A DNA stretch of 64,000 nt from an uncultured Armatimonadota bacterium. Its GTDB lineage: Bacteria; Armatimonadota; Fimbriimonadia; Fimbriimonadales; Fimbriimonadaceae. The position numbers and the translations under genes were made by a program. Below are positions 17,888-27,998 of the stretch, in pieces. The stretch is from contig CAIUHP010000111.1 in the NCBI GenBank assembly GCA_903899015.1, positions 1-64,000 on the forward strand. The letters run 5' to 3'. Within the stretch, counting starts at the first letter, position 1. The number at the start of each line of letters is the position of its first letter. The notes under the pieces are model-generated. The model worked only from the letters and a program-made list of their open reading frames with translations, did no database searches and was not told the origin of the DNA.

Positions 17888-20325
17888 TGGCAGAAGTAAA
17901 ACTACCTATTGAAGAAGAGATATTTGACATCGAGGCGGGCGAGCCTCAGATGCAAGAGCCTTCAGAGGAGGAATCACGACCCGACGTTCCTTCTGAACTC
18001 AATATCCTTCCCCTTCGCGACAGCGTTATCTATCCCATGCTGATCGCCCCTTTAAGCGTGGCTCGCGAAGCCGGCGTTCAACTTATCGATGAGAGCATTG
18101 TTGGCAATAATCGAGTCATCGGAGTGGTCGCTCAGCGACAGCCCCAAGACGAGAACCCTGGCTTTGACGATGTTTACGAATACGGGTGCGCGGTCATTAT
18201 CCGAACGCTTGTGAAGATGCCGGACGCGGTGCGCCTCATTGTTCAGGGAGTTTCCAGGTTCAGAATCGTCGAACGGCTTAGTGAAACGCCCTACCTACGA
18301 GCTCGAATTGAAGTGATCGACGAGCCTGAGTTACCTGATGACAAGTCAGAAGAAATTGAAGCGCTCCGACGTTCGGTTGCTGCACTCTTCGAGCAGGCGA
18401 TTCGACTGTCTCCTCAGTTGCCAGATGAATTGAGAACGCTGACTCAAGCGGTGCAAGAGACCAACGTGATGGCCGACTTGGTGTCAGCTCACATGACTCT
18501 GAGCGTGGAAGATAAGCAGAAGGTGCTTGAAACGGTTGATGTCCAGAATCGCCTGCGAATTCTTCTTGAAATGCTTTCAAAGGAAGTTCGGGTCCTTGAA
18601 TTGACAAGCAAGGTTCAAAGCGAAGTCAATACCGAGTTGAGCAAATCTCAGCGTGAGTATTACCTACGCGAGCAGCTCAAGGCCATTCAGCGCGAGTTAG
18701 GCGAAGTCGACGATCGGACGGAAGAACTCGACGAATTGCGGACAAAGATGGACGAAGCGGAAATGAGTGCCGAGGCGCTCAAGGAAGCTAATCGAGAATA
18801 TGACCGTCTTCGACGCATGAATCCCGGTGCGCCCGAATATACCGTCGCACGAACTTACATTGATTGGATGGTCGCAATGCCATGGGCAAAAACGACCGAA
18901 GACAATCTCGACTTGATCCATGTCAAGGAAGTGCTTGATTTGGATCACTTCGGTCTTGAGAAAATCAAAGAGCGAATTATTGAGTTCCTTGCGGTTCGAA
19001 AAGTCAAAACCGACGGAAAAATCCGGCAGCCCATTCTTTGCTTTGCGGGCCCTCCCGGTGTAGGTAAGACGTCGCTTGGAAAGTCGATTGCTCACGCAAT
19101 GGGGCGCAAGTACGGACGAATTTCCCTTGGTGGCATGCGTGATGAAGCGGAGATCCGAGGTCACCGCCGTACATACATCGGTGCTTTACCTGGACAAATC
19201 ATTCAGGGCCTCCGCCGAGCGGAGACCAACAACCCGGTCATCGTCCTAGATGAAATCGACAAATTGGGCAACGACTTCCGAGGCGACCCCTCTTCAGCGC
19301 TTCTCGAAGTATTGGATCCCGAGCAGAACGGCACCTTTAGAGATCACTATTTGGACGTTCCGTTCGATCTCAGCAAGGTCTTCTTCATCACCACCGCAAA
19401 TAGACTCGATACGATCCCACCTGCTCTCCGGGATCGAATGGAGATCATCGAGTTGGGTGGCTATACCGAAGAAGAAAAGATTGAGATTGCAGAACGGCAC
19501 CTCATTCCGAAGCAGATCGATGAACATGGTCTTCGTCCGACTCAAATCTCCTTCAAGCGAGAGAGTGTGCAGAATCTGGTGCGACATTACACTCGCGAAG
19601 CTGGCGTCCGTAATTTGGAACGAGAAATTGGAAGCGTTACGCGCCGAGCAACTCGAATGTTCGCTGAGGGTCATAAGGGCAAGGTAACGGTCACACCCAA
19701 ATTCGTTGAATCGGTCTTAGGAGCCCCGCGATTCCTGATCGATGAAGTGGTTTCTCGAGAGATGATTCCCGGTGTCGCAGTAGGCCTAGCATGGACCCCG
19801 GTAGGTGGAGACGTGCTCTTTATCGAAACGGCAAAGATGCCCGGACACAAGGGGCTTACGGTGACCGGACAATTGGGAGATGTGATGAAGGAATCCGTCA
19901 CCGCCGCTCTCAGCTACATTCGCAGCCATTCGGAATCGTTAAACATTAACCCCGATTTCTTTGACAAAATCGAGATCCATGTCCACGTGCCGGCTGGTTC
20001 GGTGCCTAAGGATGGTCCGAGTGCGGGCGTCACGATGCTCACGGCTCTCACATCGCTTCTCACAAACCGAAAGGTCAAGTCTCGGCTCGCGATGACGGGT
20101 GAAATCACGCTGAGCGGTCAAGTCTTGCCGGTCGGTGGAATTAAAGAGAAAGTGCTTGCGGCGAACCGTGCAGGTGTCAACACTCTCATCATGCCGGACC
20201 AAAACGAGAAGGATTATCTTGAAGATGTCCCGGCGGAAATTCGTGCAAGCCTGAAAGCGCACTTCGTGAAGCATGCCGATCAAGTGTTGAAACTTGCCCT
20301 CGACAAACCGACCAAGAGTCGCTAG
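17887..20325 (+). CDS. lon: ATP-dependent Lon protease
   Basis: LON N-domain, Walker A '[15 protein letters not shown]', catalytic 'PKDGPSAGVTM', 'GGIKEKVLAANRAG'. Confidence 0.98.
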   Translation: MAEVKLPIEEEIFDIEAGEPQMQEPSEEESRPDVPSELNILPLRDSVIYPMLIAPLSVAREAGVQLIDESIVGNNRVIGVVAQRQPQDENPGFDDVYEYGCAVIIRTLVKMPDAVRLIVQGVSRFRIVERLSETPYLRARIEVIDEPELPDDKSEEIEALRRSVAALFEQAIRLSPQLPDELRTLTQAVQETNVMADLVSAHMTLSVEDKQKVLETVDVQNRLRILLEMLSKEVRVLELTSKVQSEVNTELSKSQREYYLREQLKAIQRELGEVDDRTEELDELRTKMDEAEMSAEALKEANREYDRLRRMNPGAPEYTVARTYIDWMVAMPWAKTTEDNLDLIHVKEVLDLDHFGLEKIKERIIEFLAVRKVKTDGKIRQPILCFAGPPGVGKTSLGKSIAHAMGRKYGRISLGGMRDEAEIRGHRRTYIGALPGQIIQGLRRAETNNPVIVLDEIDKLGNDFRGDPSSALLEVLDPEQNGTFRDHYLDVPFDLSKVFFITTANRLDTIPPALRDRMEIIELGGYTEEEKIEIAERHLIPKQIDEHGLRPTQISFKRESVQNLVRHYTREAGVRNLEREIGSVTRRATRMFAEGHKGKVTVTPKFVESVLGAPRFLIDEVVSREMIPGVAVGLAWTPVGGDVLFIETAKMPGHKGLTVTGQLGDVMKESVTAALSYIRSHSESLNINPDFFDKIEIHVHVPAGSVPKDGPSAGVTMLTALTSLLTNRKVKSRLAMTGEITLSGQVLPVGGIKEKVLAANRAGVNTLIMPDQNEKDYLEDVPAEIRASLKAHFVKHADQVLKLALDKPTKSR

Positions 20326-20333
20326 CCGAGTGA

Positions 20334-20357
20334 CTGGCCCGATCACCATCGGGCCAG
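20334..20357 (+). terminator. Hairpin downstream of lon
   Basis: Perfect CTGGCCCGAT-cacc-ATCGGGCCAG followed by aattcttt. Confidence 0.7.
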
Positions 20358-20399
20358 AATTCTTTCCGGGTTACGCACTCACTCAATAAATTAGCCATC

Positions 20400-21011
20400 A
20401 TGCTGGAGACACCTCTCTTCGGTCGATTTCAAGGAGAAAACAAGCGTCTTGTTTTCTCTGCCCCCCTTCTTTATCACGGTCTCGTGAGAGGATGCATCGG
20501 CACCGGAATCGCGATGGTTCTCTACGGACTGTTTGCTAAGGCAACGGGATTTGATGGTCCGATCTATGCCGACTGGTGGGTGGGTATCGGAATCCTAGTT
20601 ACGGCGGCTGGAATTGCGGCGGCTTTCTCTCTCACGAGCATCACCTTCGACCTGCGAGAGCGAATCTACAAACGGCGGCAAGGTCCAGGCTTGTTTCCGA
20701 GGCAAACCATTGGCCCACTCACCCATCTGGACGCGATCGTCATCATCTCCGAACCCAATTCGCGACTCACTCCCGGAGGCGTGACTTACCACTTGGTACT
20801 TCACTGGAAGGCTCGCCCAGATACCGGAGGTAGCCCAGGAGAGCCACTGATGGTTTTACAGACCGACACCAGGCAGATCATCGTAGGACAACCGTTGAAT
20901 ATTGGTGCCCAACAACTCATTCTAGTCGGCGCTCGGTATGCCCAAGCCATTGGCGTTCCATTCTACGATAACAGCCATTTCGCCTCGAAGTGTCCCGTAC
21001 CCATCTGGTAA
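20400..21011 (+). CDS. Hypothetical membrane protein
   Basis: 203 aa with two hydrophobic segments; no family recognised. Confidence 0.6.
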   Translation: MLETPLFGRFQGENKRLVFSAPLLYHGLVRGCIGTGIAMVLYGLFAKATGFDGPIYADWWVGIGILVTAAGIAAAFSLTSITFDLRERIYKRRQGPGLFPRQTIGPLTHLDAIVIISEPNSRLTPGGVTYHLVLHWKARPDTGGSPGEPLMVLQTDTRQIIVGQPLNIGAQQLILVGARYAQAIGVPFYDNSHFASKCPVPIW

Positions 21012-21042
21012 ATCTTGGGTTGGCACACCCCGTACCGGTAGT

Positions 21043-22431
21043 ATGAATTCAATGGTAGATCGTTTCCGCCGACACCTTGCCCAGTCGGCTTTGATTCCAA
21101 AAGGTTCCCGCGTGTTGGTCGGCTACAGCGGAGGTTCGGACAGCACCACCCTCCTCCACTTACTGAATGGGTGCGGCGTGGATGTTGTTGCTGGTCACCT
21201 CCATCATGGGCAACGCGAGGAAGCAGACCAAGAACTTAAGCAATGTCAGGCATTTGCAGACAGTCTCGATATTCCTTTTGCGAGCGGCCGTGCCGACGTA
21301 CCACGCATGGCACGCGATATGGGAATCGGACTGGAAGAAGCGGGAAGAAAAGCCCGTTACGCTTTCTTCCAAGAGGCGGCTTTCCGATTGGGGTGTCAGC
21401 TCATTGCAACCGCGCACACTCAAACAGACCAAATCGAGACGATTCTCCTCAATGTCATCCGCGGGACTGGACTCCACGGATTAGGAGGAATCCCGGAGAT
21501 AAGAGAAAACATCATCCGTCCGCTGTTGCCATTTTCAAGACAGGAGACTGAGCAGTATTGCGACGAAAGGCAATTCTGGACTCATGATGACCCCGCAAAT
21601 TCGGACACGAGTTTCTCACGGGCACGAGTTCGTCACCGAATTGTAAACGAGCTCAAACTGATCAATCCCGGATTTGATCAGGCGATCCTCAGACTTTCGG
21701 AAACCGCGCTTGAAGAAGATCGATTCTTAAACGGCATGGCAGCGGCCGCTCTTGAGCAATCGGAAATTCCATTGAATGGAGACCTGCAGTTTCTCACTGA
21801 ATCTTTGGAGATTCGCTTTGATCGCCCGAAAATGGCTCATTTGCCACTTGCTTTGCTCAAGCGCAGTCTCAGGTTGGCAGCAGAGGCTTTGGGTGCTCCG
21901 CTCTCATTCGATCAAACGGCAACCGCGGTCGAAGGCGTCCTGTCCGGCAGCAAAGGTTCGATCAGCGCGGAAGGAGGCGAAGTCGTCGTTGATTGGAACG
22001 AACGATATGTTGATGTTCGAAGGCTAGAACCTGCCCAATCCTATCGTCAAAGTTTGACAGTCCCAGGAGAAACACTTAGCGATGAGTTTGGATGGCAGTT
22101 CACAGCCTTCGTGGATCAACATTCTGGTGAAGTTGCAAAACGCAAAACATTGGATACATTGATCGATACCGAAGCGATAAAAGGCTCACTTTACTTTCGC
22201 ACTATCAAGGCTGGAGACCAGATGCAACCACTTGGTTTCTCAGGACGTCGAAAAGTATCAGACATCCTATCCGAATCGAAACTGACGATAGCCGCAAGAA
22301 ATCGCATCCCGATTGTCTGCGATTTAGTGGGTCCGATCTGGATACCTGGCGTTTGTTTGGCGGAAAGAGCCCGTCAAAATACCTCGACAACTACGGCCAT
22401 TCGACTGCAATTTGGCCCCCTAAGGCCATAA
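21043..22431 (+). CDS. tilS: tRNA(Ile)-lysidine synthase
   Basis: 'VLVGYSGGSDSTTLLHLL' PP-loop; 'AGHLHHGQR', 'TAHTQTDQIETILLNVIRGTGLHGLGGI'; start refined from listed 20938. Confidence 0.95.
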   Translation: MNSMVDRFRRHLAQSALIPKGSRVLVGYSGGSDSTTLLHLLNGCGVDVVAGHLHHGQREEADQELKQCQAFADSLDIPFASGRADVPRMARDMGIGLEEAGRKARYAFFQEAAFRLGCQLIATAHTQTDQIETILLNVIRGTGLHGLGGIPEIRENIIRPLLPFSRQETEQYCDERQFWTHDDPANSDTSFSRARVRHRIVNELKLINPGFDQAILRLSETALEEDRFLNGMAAAALEQSEIPLNGDLQFLTESLEIRFDRPKMAHLPLALLKRSLRLAAEALGAPLSFDQTATAVEGVLSGSKGSISAEGGEVVVDWNERYVDVRRLEPAQSYRQSLTVPGETLSDEFGWQFTAFVDQHSGEVAKRKTLDTLIDTEAIKGSLYFRTIKAGDQMQPLGFSGRRKVSDILSESKLTIAARNRIPIVCDLVGPIWIPGVCLAERARQNTSTTTAIRLQFGPLRP

Positions 22432-22505
22432 GGCTGGCATAATAGACGGAACAAGCGCTACTCGATTGACGTAGCCATTAAAAGGATCCTTCCCTCGGAG
22501 AAGTT

Positions 22506-24455
22506 TTGAGTAAACCTGCACGAAATCTACTGCTTATTGTGATCGCTGTCATCTGCTCGGTAGCGTTGATGAGCCAGCTGTCTAACAGCACCAGTTTAAT
22601 GGGCCCTAAACCCACGACCCTCAAGAACAATGAGATCATGAAGTTCATTGAGGAGAAGAAGATTGCCGAAGCTAATTGGCAAGGCACTAACCTCACTGGA
22701 ACCTTCGTTAAAGGCGTGAATGGTGGCGGCGAGTTTATCGCTACCGTGCCAAGTCAGGACAGCGCGGCTGCCGTCTCGATCATGAACGCGTTGACTGCCA
22801 ACGATATCAAATGGCAGTACGATCGCCCTCCCGTGATCGCGCAAATCATCAGCGGAATTGGAGTTTTGATTTTTCCAATCTTGCTGTTAGCTGGATTCTA
22901 TTTCTTGATGATTCGCCCTGCCCAAATGGGCGGCAATCAGGCCATGAGCTTCGGACGCAGCAAAGCCAAGCGCGTGGGTGAATCAGGAAGTAAAGTCACT
23001 TTTGACGATGTCGCGGGCATTGAAGAAGCCAAGCAAGAGCTCTTCGAGATCGTTGACTTCCTTAAGAACACCAAGAAATATGCTGCTCTCGGAGCGAAAA
23101 TTCCTAAGGGCATCCTCCTAACAGGCCCTCCCGGTGTCGGTAAGACTTACCTAGCTCGAGCAATTGCGGGAGAGGCTGGTGTGCCGTTCTTCCATATCAG
23201 TGGCTCTGACTTTGTAGAGATGTTCGTTGGTGTGGGTGCGGCTCGCGTTCGAGATCTGTTTGAGACCGCAAAAGCCCATCGTCCCTCATTAATCTTTGTT
23301 GACGAAATCGATGCAGTGGGTCGCCAGCGAGGCGCAGGCCTTGGCGGTGGTCACGATGAACGAGAACAGACGCTCAACCAACTCCTCGTTGAGATGGATG
23401 GATTTGATCCGAACTCCGGCGTCATTCTGATTGCGGCAACAAACCGACCAGATGTTCTCGATCCGGCTCTCTTGAGACCAGGTCGCTTTGATCGCCAGAT
23501 TGTTGTGGACGCTCCCGATGCCGTTGGTCGACATGCGATCCTTAAGATTCATTCTAAGGGCAAGCCTTTTGACACCGATATCGACCTTGAGATCATTGCG
23601 AAGAGCACGCCTGGGTTCACAGGCGCCGACCTCGCAAACATGCTCAACGAGAGTGCACTTCTAACCGCTCGTCGCGGTAGCAACAAGATTCAGCAGCAAG
23701 ACCTTGAAGAAGCACTTGATCGAACCATCGCTGGCCCACAGCGACGCAGTCGAGTCATTGATCCGAAAGAACGAGAAGTTATCGCTTTCCATGAGGCCGG
23801 TCACGCTGTCGTGGGTGAGCTCTTGGAGCATGCCGACCCGGTACACAAGGTCACGATACTTCCTCGTGGAATGTCTTTAGGTTCCACCTGGCAGATGCCG
23901 ATCACGGACAAGTACCTTGTATCCAACGATGAACTCAACGACGACATCACCGCCTTGCTAGGAGGTCGTGTTGCAGAAGAGCTCGTTTACAATCAGACCA
24001 CAACGGGTGCAAGTAATGACCTCGAGCGAGTAACAAGGATTTCGCGAGCGATGGTTTGCGAATACGGAATGAGTGAGCGACTCGGAACCCTGGCTCTAGG
24101 CCGCCGTAGTCACAACCCATTCCTAGGACGCGACTACAACGACGAGCGAAATTATTCCGAAGAAGTCGCCAAGATGATCGACGAAGAAGTTCGCGCGATC
24201 GTTGATCGATGCCATCAACGTGCAACGGAACTTCTCTCAACTCATCGCGAGAAACTTGATGCAGTTGTCGAAGCCTTGCTTGAAAGAGAAACTCTTTCGA
24301 GAGAAGATTTCCTTACTGTTATGGCTGGCGAAAAACTTGCTCCATTGCCAATTGCACCTGAGCCTCCTTCGGATGCCTCTAAAGATGCAAGAGACATTGA
24401 GAAGCAATCGAAAGCACAAATCCCACCACCTAGGCTGGAACCAGGTCCAGCCTAG
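22506..24455 (+). CDS. ftsH: ATP-dependent zinc metalloprotease FtsH
   Basis: Two N-terminal TMs, '[23 protein letters not shown]', '[10 protein letters not shown]'; TTG start. Confidence 0.98.
   Translation: MSKPARNLLLIVIAVICSVALMSQLSNSTSLMGPKPTTLKNNEIMKFIEEKKIAEANWQGTNLTGTFVKGVNGGGEFIATVPSQDSAAAVSIMNALTANDIKWQYDRPPVIAQIISGIGVLIFPILLLAGFYFLMIRPAQMGGNQAMSFGRSKAKRVGESGSKVTFDDVAGIEEAKQELFEIVDFLKNTKKYAALGAKIPKGILLTGPPGVGKTYLARAIAGEAGVPFFHISGSDFVEMFVGVGAARVRDLFETAKAHRPSLIFVDEIDAVGRQRGAGLGGGHDEREQTLNQLLVEMDGFDPNSGVILIAATNRPDVLDPALLRPGRFDRQIVVDAPDAVGRHAILKIHSKGKPFDTDIDLEIIAKSTPGFTGADLANMLNESALLTARRGSNKIQQQDLEEALDRTIAGPQRRSRVIDPKEREVIAFHEAGHAVVGELLEHADPVHKVTILPRGMSLGSTWQMPITDKYLVSNDELNDDITALLGGRVAEELVYNQTTTGASNDLERVTRISRAMVCEYGMSERLGTLALGRRSHNPFLGRDYNDERNYSEEVAKMIDEEVRAIVDRCHQRATELLSTHREKLDAVVEALLERETLSREDFLTVMAGEKLAPLPIAPEPPSDASKDARDIEKQSKAQIPPPRLEPGPA
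24430..24455 (+). terminator. Perfect hairpin containing the ftsH stop codon
   Basis: CTAGGCTGGA-accagg-TCCAGCCTAG; final TAG is the ftsH stop; no T-tract. Confidence 0.4.
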
Positions 24456-24549
24456 TCATAAACTGAGCAAAATGTATACAATGGAGCGACTTGAAGCCTG
24501 ATACGAGTTATCTTCCAGAAATGCTGCATGCTATACTTTTTGCTCAACG

Positions 24550-24906
24550 GTGGCTATGACTACGGACATCGAACAAGCATATCAGCGAGGATTCCAGTTG
24601 CGTTGCAACGGGAGTTACGCAGAAGCCAGAATAGAACTTCAGAAGGTTTTGCGTGCAGAACCTTCTCATGTTGATGCATTGCATCAGATCGGCCTCATCC
24701 AAGGATTTGAAGGCGACTTCGACGGTTCACTTGTCACGCTTCAGAATCTGTGCACCAAGTATTCCAATAACTTGGCCGTTCGGTACGATTTGGCAATGAC
24801 CCAAATGATGCTGGGCATGTATGAAGAAGCATGCGCCAACTTCCGAACGATCTTGGCCGCAGACCCAACCCACGAAAAAGCTCTCCAGCAGATCACTTAC
24901 TGCTAG
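24550..24906 (+). CDS. TPR-repeat protein
   Basis: 118 aa with TPR-like 'AYQRGFQLRCNGSYAEARIELQKVLRAEPSHVDALHQIGLIQGFEGDFDGSL'. Confidence 0.75.
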   Translation: MAMTTDIEQAYQRGFQLRCNGSYAEARIELQKVLRAEPSHVDALHQIGLIQGFEGDFDGSLVTLQNLCTKYSNNLAVRYDLAMTQMMLGMYEEACANFRTILAADPTHEKALQQITYC

Positions 24907-24959
24907 ACAACTTAGGGGAGTATGACTCCCCTCCACCCTTAGAAACTCGGCAAGCTTTG

Positions 24960-27368
24960 ATGGGATCACGTTCGCCGGACGATCGGTGCGACAGATCGGG
25001 TATCAAGCCATTACTGATGACTAGCCCAACCGCTTTTCCCGTCCCGACCGCTATTAAGCGTTTTTGGCCGATCATTCTCCTTGCCTTGTTGCCTCTCATT
25101 CCGCTTAGTCGAGCGATCCTATCTGGCGAAGCCATCGGTCCATTTGATCAGATACGCCAGATGGCTCCATGGAACGGTAGTAAGCCTGCCCAACCGTGGG
25201 ATGTCCTACAAGCGGACGGCGTGCTCCAGTTTTATGTCTGGCGTGACTTAGTCTTTGACAGTTGGGGCAAGGGACAACTTCCCTTCTGGAACGCCTACCA
25301 ACTTGGAGGCAATCCGCTTCTCGCGAATTCTCAATCCGCTGGTCTCTATCCTCCCCATATCCTGGCGGGCATATTACATTTGGGGACCGCCTCCGCAATG
25401 ACCTTGCTTGCTTGGTTTCACCTCTTCTGGGCTGGCTTGGGAACTTACTATTTAGCAAGAAGACTCGGTGCCAATCGAGTTGGTGCCGTGATTGCGGGAA
25501 GTAGCTTTTCGCTTAGTAATTTCATGATCGCATGGACTGGGCTGCCTAGCGTCATCGAAACTGTTTCATGGATTCCTTGGAGTCTCGCGTTTTGTGCGAT
25601 TCTTTGGCAGACGGCTCCCGAGCGGAAAAAGCAAGTGGCTCCCGGACGCTTCGTGGTCTCCTCAGTGCACAAGTATTGGTTGCACGTAGCAGGTTTAGCC
25701 ATGAGTGTATCCATGCTCATCCTTGCTGGGCACCTTCAGTTTGCGGCTTACGGCTTCATTGCTCTGGGTTTGTTTGCGGTTTGGTTAACTCTAACTAGTG
25801 ATCGATCAGAACGCGCGTCAACTTTAAAGGCTTGCGCCCACATGCTTCTGGGCTTGGTTCTGGGAGTTTGCATCGCGGCTCCTCACTTACTATCGGTTCT
25901 TCAATACAGCCAATTCTCTCACCGCAGAAACACGCCTACTGAGGTGGGCTACCACTCGTTTGTCGATAGTGCGATTCAACCGTACGAGTTGATCAAGGTA
26001 TTCGTGCCGACGTTGCAAGGAAACCCGCGCCAATTAGCAGATGGAGTTCCAGTTTCAACGTACTATCCGGCACTCCTAAAGCCCGGGGCTAACTTTGCGG
26101 AGTCTGCGATTGGCCTTGGTTTGTTCACCGTACTGCTCCTTGCACTTCTTCCCTTCTTTGCCAAACGAAAGGAGCCGATTTGGGGCATTATCATCACGGG
26201 TCTCGTCGGCTTTTTGATCGCTATCGGTTCACCCATTGATCGACTTTTCTACTTTGGAGTGCCTGGTTGGTCATCAACCGGTTCACCAGGACGAGCAATA
26301 TGCTTATTTGTCTTGGCGGCAAGTGTCGGTGCCGGCTTGGCAGCCTCGCGCCTTGAAGCGGTGGCCGATATTCGAAGGAAACTGTCTTTTGGGTTGGGAG
26401 GTTTGGCCATTGCTATCGTCGCCTGCGCCTTCCTCATGAACGGCTACCAAATTCCCAAGATGATCGACCCAGAAATCATTCGGAACTTGAAGGGACAAGC
26501 AGAATCGGCTGCTATCAGCGGTTGTATGGGAATTCTTGTTCTTTCGCCGGTTGCCATTGGTTTGGCCGTGTTCAAAAGATCGATGCTAACAAAGTGTCTC
26601 CTTGTTGCAGTTCCGATTCTGTCCTCGATCGCATTTCTCGGGACGAGCCTTATACAAACTGGGACGCCTGATCTTAAGGTCACTCACAACCTTGGAACCC
26701 AGAGAATTGCCACCATCAACAACGCCTGGGACATTTTCTCTGCCCAGCACGCGACGCTCCCGCCCAATCTCGCAACCCTAAACCGGATTCACAGCATCGA
26801 TGGCTATGATTCGCTTTTGCACCGAGATACGGTAGCCATGCTAAGGGAAATTGACGGAGATCGTGATCCAGCTCCAGCAGCGAACGGAAATATGATGTTC
26901 GTCAAGCCAAGTGCAGACTTGAAGAAACTTGCCGACGCAGGAGTCACGGAAGTGTGGAGTCAACGTCCCATTAAGGGACTCAGCAACCCAACGGAGGAGT
27001 CTGGTGTATTGAAGTATCGGTTGGATGGGCCAGGGCGGGCATCAACGCCGCAGGGCCAGGCTGAAATCCAAAGCGAAACCACAACCGGTATGAAAATACA
27101 CGCGATGGGACCTGGAAAATTGATCGTTCGAGAACGAAATATGCCCGGCTGGATCGCGCATATCGATGGCATGCCCGCCGCTGTTTCCGGAACGACATGG
27201 ATGGAATTCGATCTTACAGCGGGAGACCACCAAGTTGAACTGAATTACGTACCACCAGGCTTCATGTCTGGTATTTTCTTAGCGGTGATCGCATTGATAG
27301 CTATGCTTGCGCTAGCTGTCGGGCCGCGCTTCCTCAGCGCCAAATTGCAAAAGCCAGAGCCGTCTTGA
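24960..27368 (+). CDS. YfhO-family polytopic membrane protein
   Basis: Many TMs; 'GPFDQIRQMAPWNGSKPAQPWDVLQADGVLQFYVWRDLVFDSWGKGQLPFWNAYQLGGNPLLANSQSAGLYPPHIL'; start uncertain (24960 or 25017). Confidence 0.85.
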   Translation: MGSRSPDDRCDRSGIKPLLMTSPTAFPVPTAIKRFWPIILLALLPLIPLSRAILSGEAIGPFDQIRQMAPWNGSKPAQPWDVLQADGVLQFYVWRDLVFDSWGKGQLPFWNAYQLGGNPLLANSQSAGLYPPHILAGILHLGTASAMTLLAWFHLFWAGLGTYYLARRLGANRVGAVIAGSSFSLSNFMIAWTGLPSVIETVSWIPWSLAFCAILWQTAPERKKQVAPGRFVVSSVHKYWLHVAGLAMSVSMLILAGHLQFAAYGFIALGLFAVWLTLTSDRSERASTLKACAHMLLGLVLGVCIAAPHLLSVLQYSQFSHRRNTPTEVGYHSFVDSAIQPYELIKVFVPTLQGNPRQLADGVPVSTYYPALLKPGANFAESAIGLGLFTVLLLALLPFFAKRKEPIWGIIITGLVGFLIAIGSPIDRLFYFGVPGWSSTGSPGRAICLFVLAASVGAGLAASRLEAVADIRRKLSFGLGGLAIAIVACAFLMNGYQIPKMIDPEIIRNLKGQAESAAISGCMGILVLSPVAIGLAVFKRSMLTKCLLVAVPILSSIAFLGTSLIQTGTPDLKVTHNLGTQRIATINNAWDIFSAQHATLPPNLATLNRIHSIDGYDSLLHRDTVAMLREIDGDRDPAPAANGNMMFVKPSADLKKLADAGVTEVWSQRPIKGLSNPTEESGVLKYRLDGPGRASTPQGQAEIQSETTTGMKIHAMGPGKLIVRERNMPGWIAHIDGMPAAVSGTTWMEFDLTAGDHQVELNYVPPGFMSGIFLAVIALIAMLALAVGPRFLSAKLQKPEPS

Positions 27369-27417
27369 CGCGCTCCAACTGATCAGAAATAATGATTCAA
27401 CTTGTTTGGCGGTTAGC

Positions 27418-27711
27418 ATGCATATGAGTCATGTTGTATTAGAACCCGACCTTAGCTCTGGCGAGACCGGAGCGGGCCGGTGGATGGTGGTTATCTACAA
27501 CAACGAGTCAAACTCGATGGATGAAGTCATCGATATTCTGATGATCGCAACTCAATGCGACCAACAAGAAGCTGCCATTGAAATGTGGGAGGCCCATACT
27601 TTTGGAAAAGCTCCCGTCCATTTCGCATCCAAGGAAGAATGCGACACGGCAGCGGCGATCATTTCATCGATCGGTATCAAGACGGAGGTGTCCAAGGAAT
27701 GGAACGACTGA
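27418..27711 (+). CDS. ClpS-like adaptor protein (copy 1)
   Basis: 'MVVIYNNESNSMDEVIDILMIATQCDQQEAAIEMWEAHTFGKAPVHFASKEECDTAAAIISSIGIKTEV'. Confidence 0.8.
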   Translation: MHMSHVVLEPDLSSGETGAGRWMVVIYNNESNSMDEVIDILMIATQCDQQEAAIEMWEAHTFGKAPVHFASKEECDTAAAIISSIGIKTEVSKEWND

Positions 27712-27998
27712 TGTCTTCCCCAGGAACGATAGAACGACCCGACCTTCTTGATAGCCAGAATTCGGGAGGAGCCCACTGGATCGTCACCGTATTCAATAAC
27801 GAAGTAAACACCTGGGATGAGGTTGTGTTTATTCTAATGGCGGCCACTGGCTGCGATGAGGAAGAAGCCAATATGGAAACCTGGGAAGTTGATAATCTCG
27901 GCAAATCAGTCGTCCATCATGGAGCACAGAAAGAATGCGAAGAAGCTGCTCGTATCATTGCCCAGATCGGCATTCGAGTTGAAGTTTCGGAAGAATAA
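27711..27998 (+). CDS. ClpS-like adaptor protein (copy 2)
   Basis: 'IVTVFNNEVNTWDEVVFILMAATGCDEEEANMETWEVDNLGKSVVHHGAQKECEEAARIIAQIGIRVEV'; TGATG overlap with copy 1. Confidence 0.8.
   Translation: MSSPGTIERPDLLDSQNSGGAHWIVTVFNNEVNTWDEVVFILMAATGCDEEEANMETWEVDNLGKSVVHHGAQKECEEAARIIAQIGIRVEVSEE

Noticed and set aside
20938-21042. N-terminal extension of tilS ORF
   Set aside because: It overlaps the upstream hypothetical gene; TilS similarity starts around MVDRFRRHLAQS.
24831-24959. N-terminal extension of the YfhO-like ORF
   Set aside because: It overlaps the TPR gene in another frame; signal/TM begins only after MTSPTAFPV.
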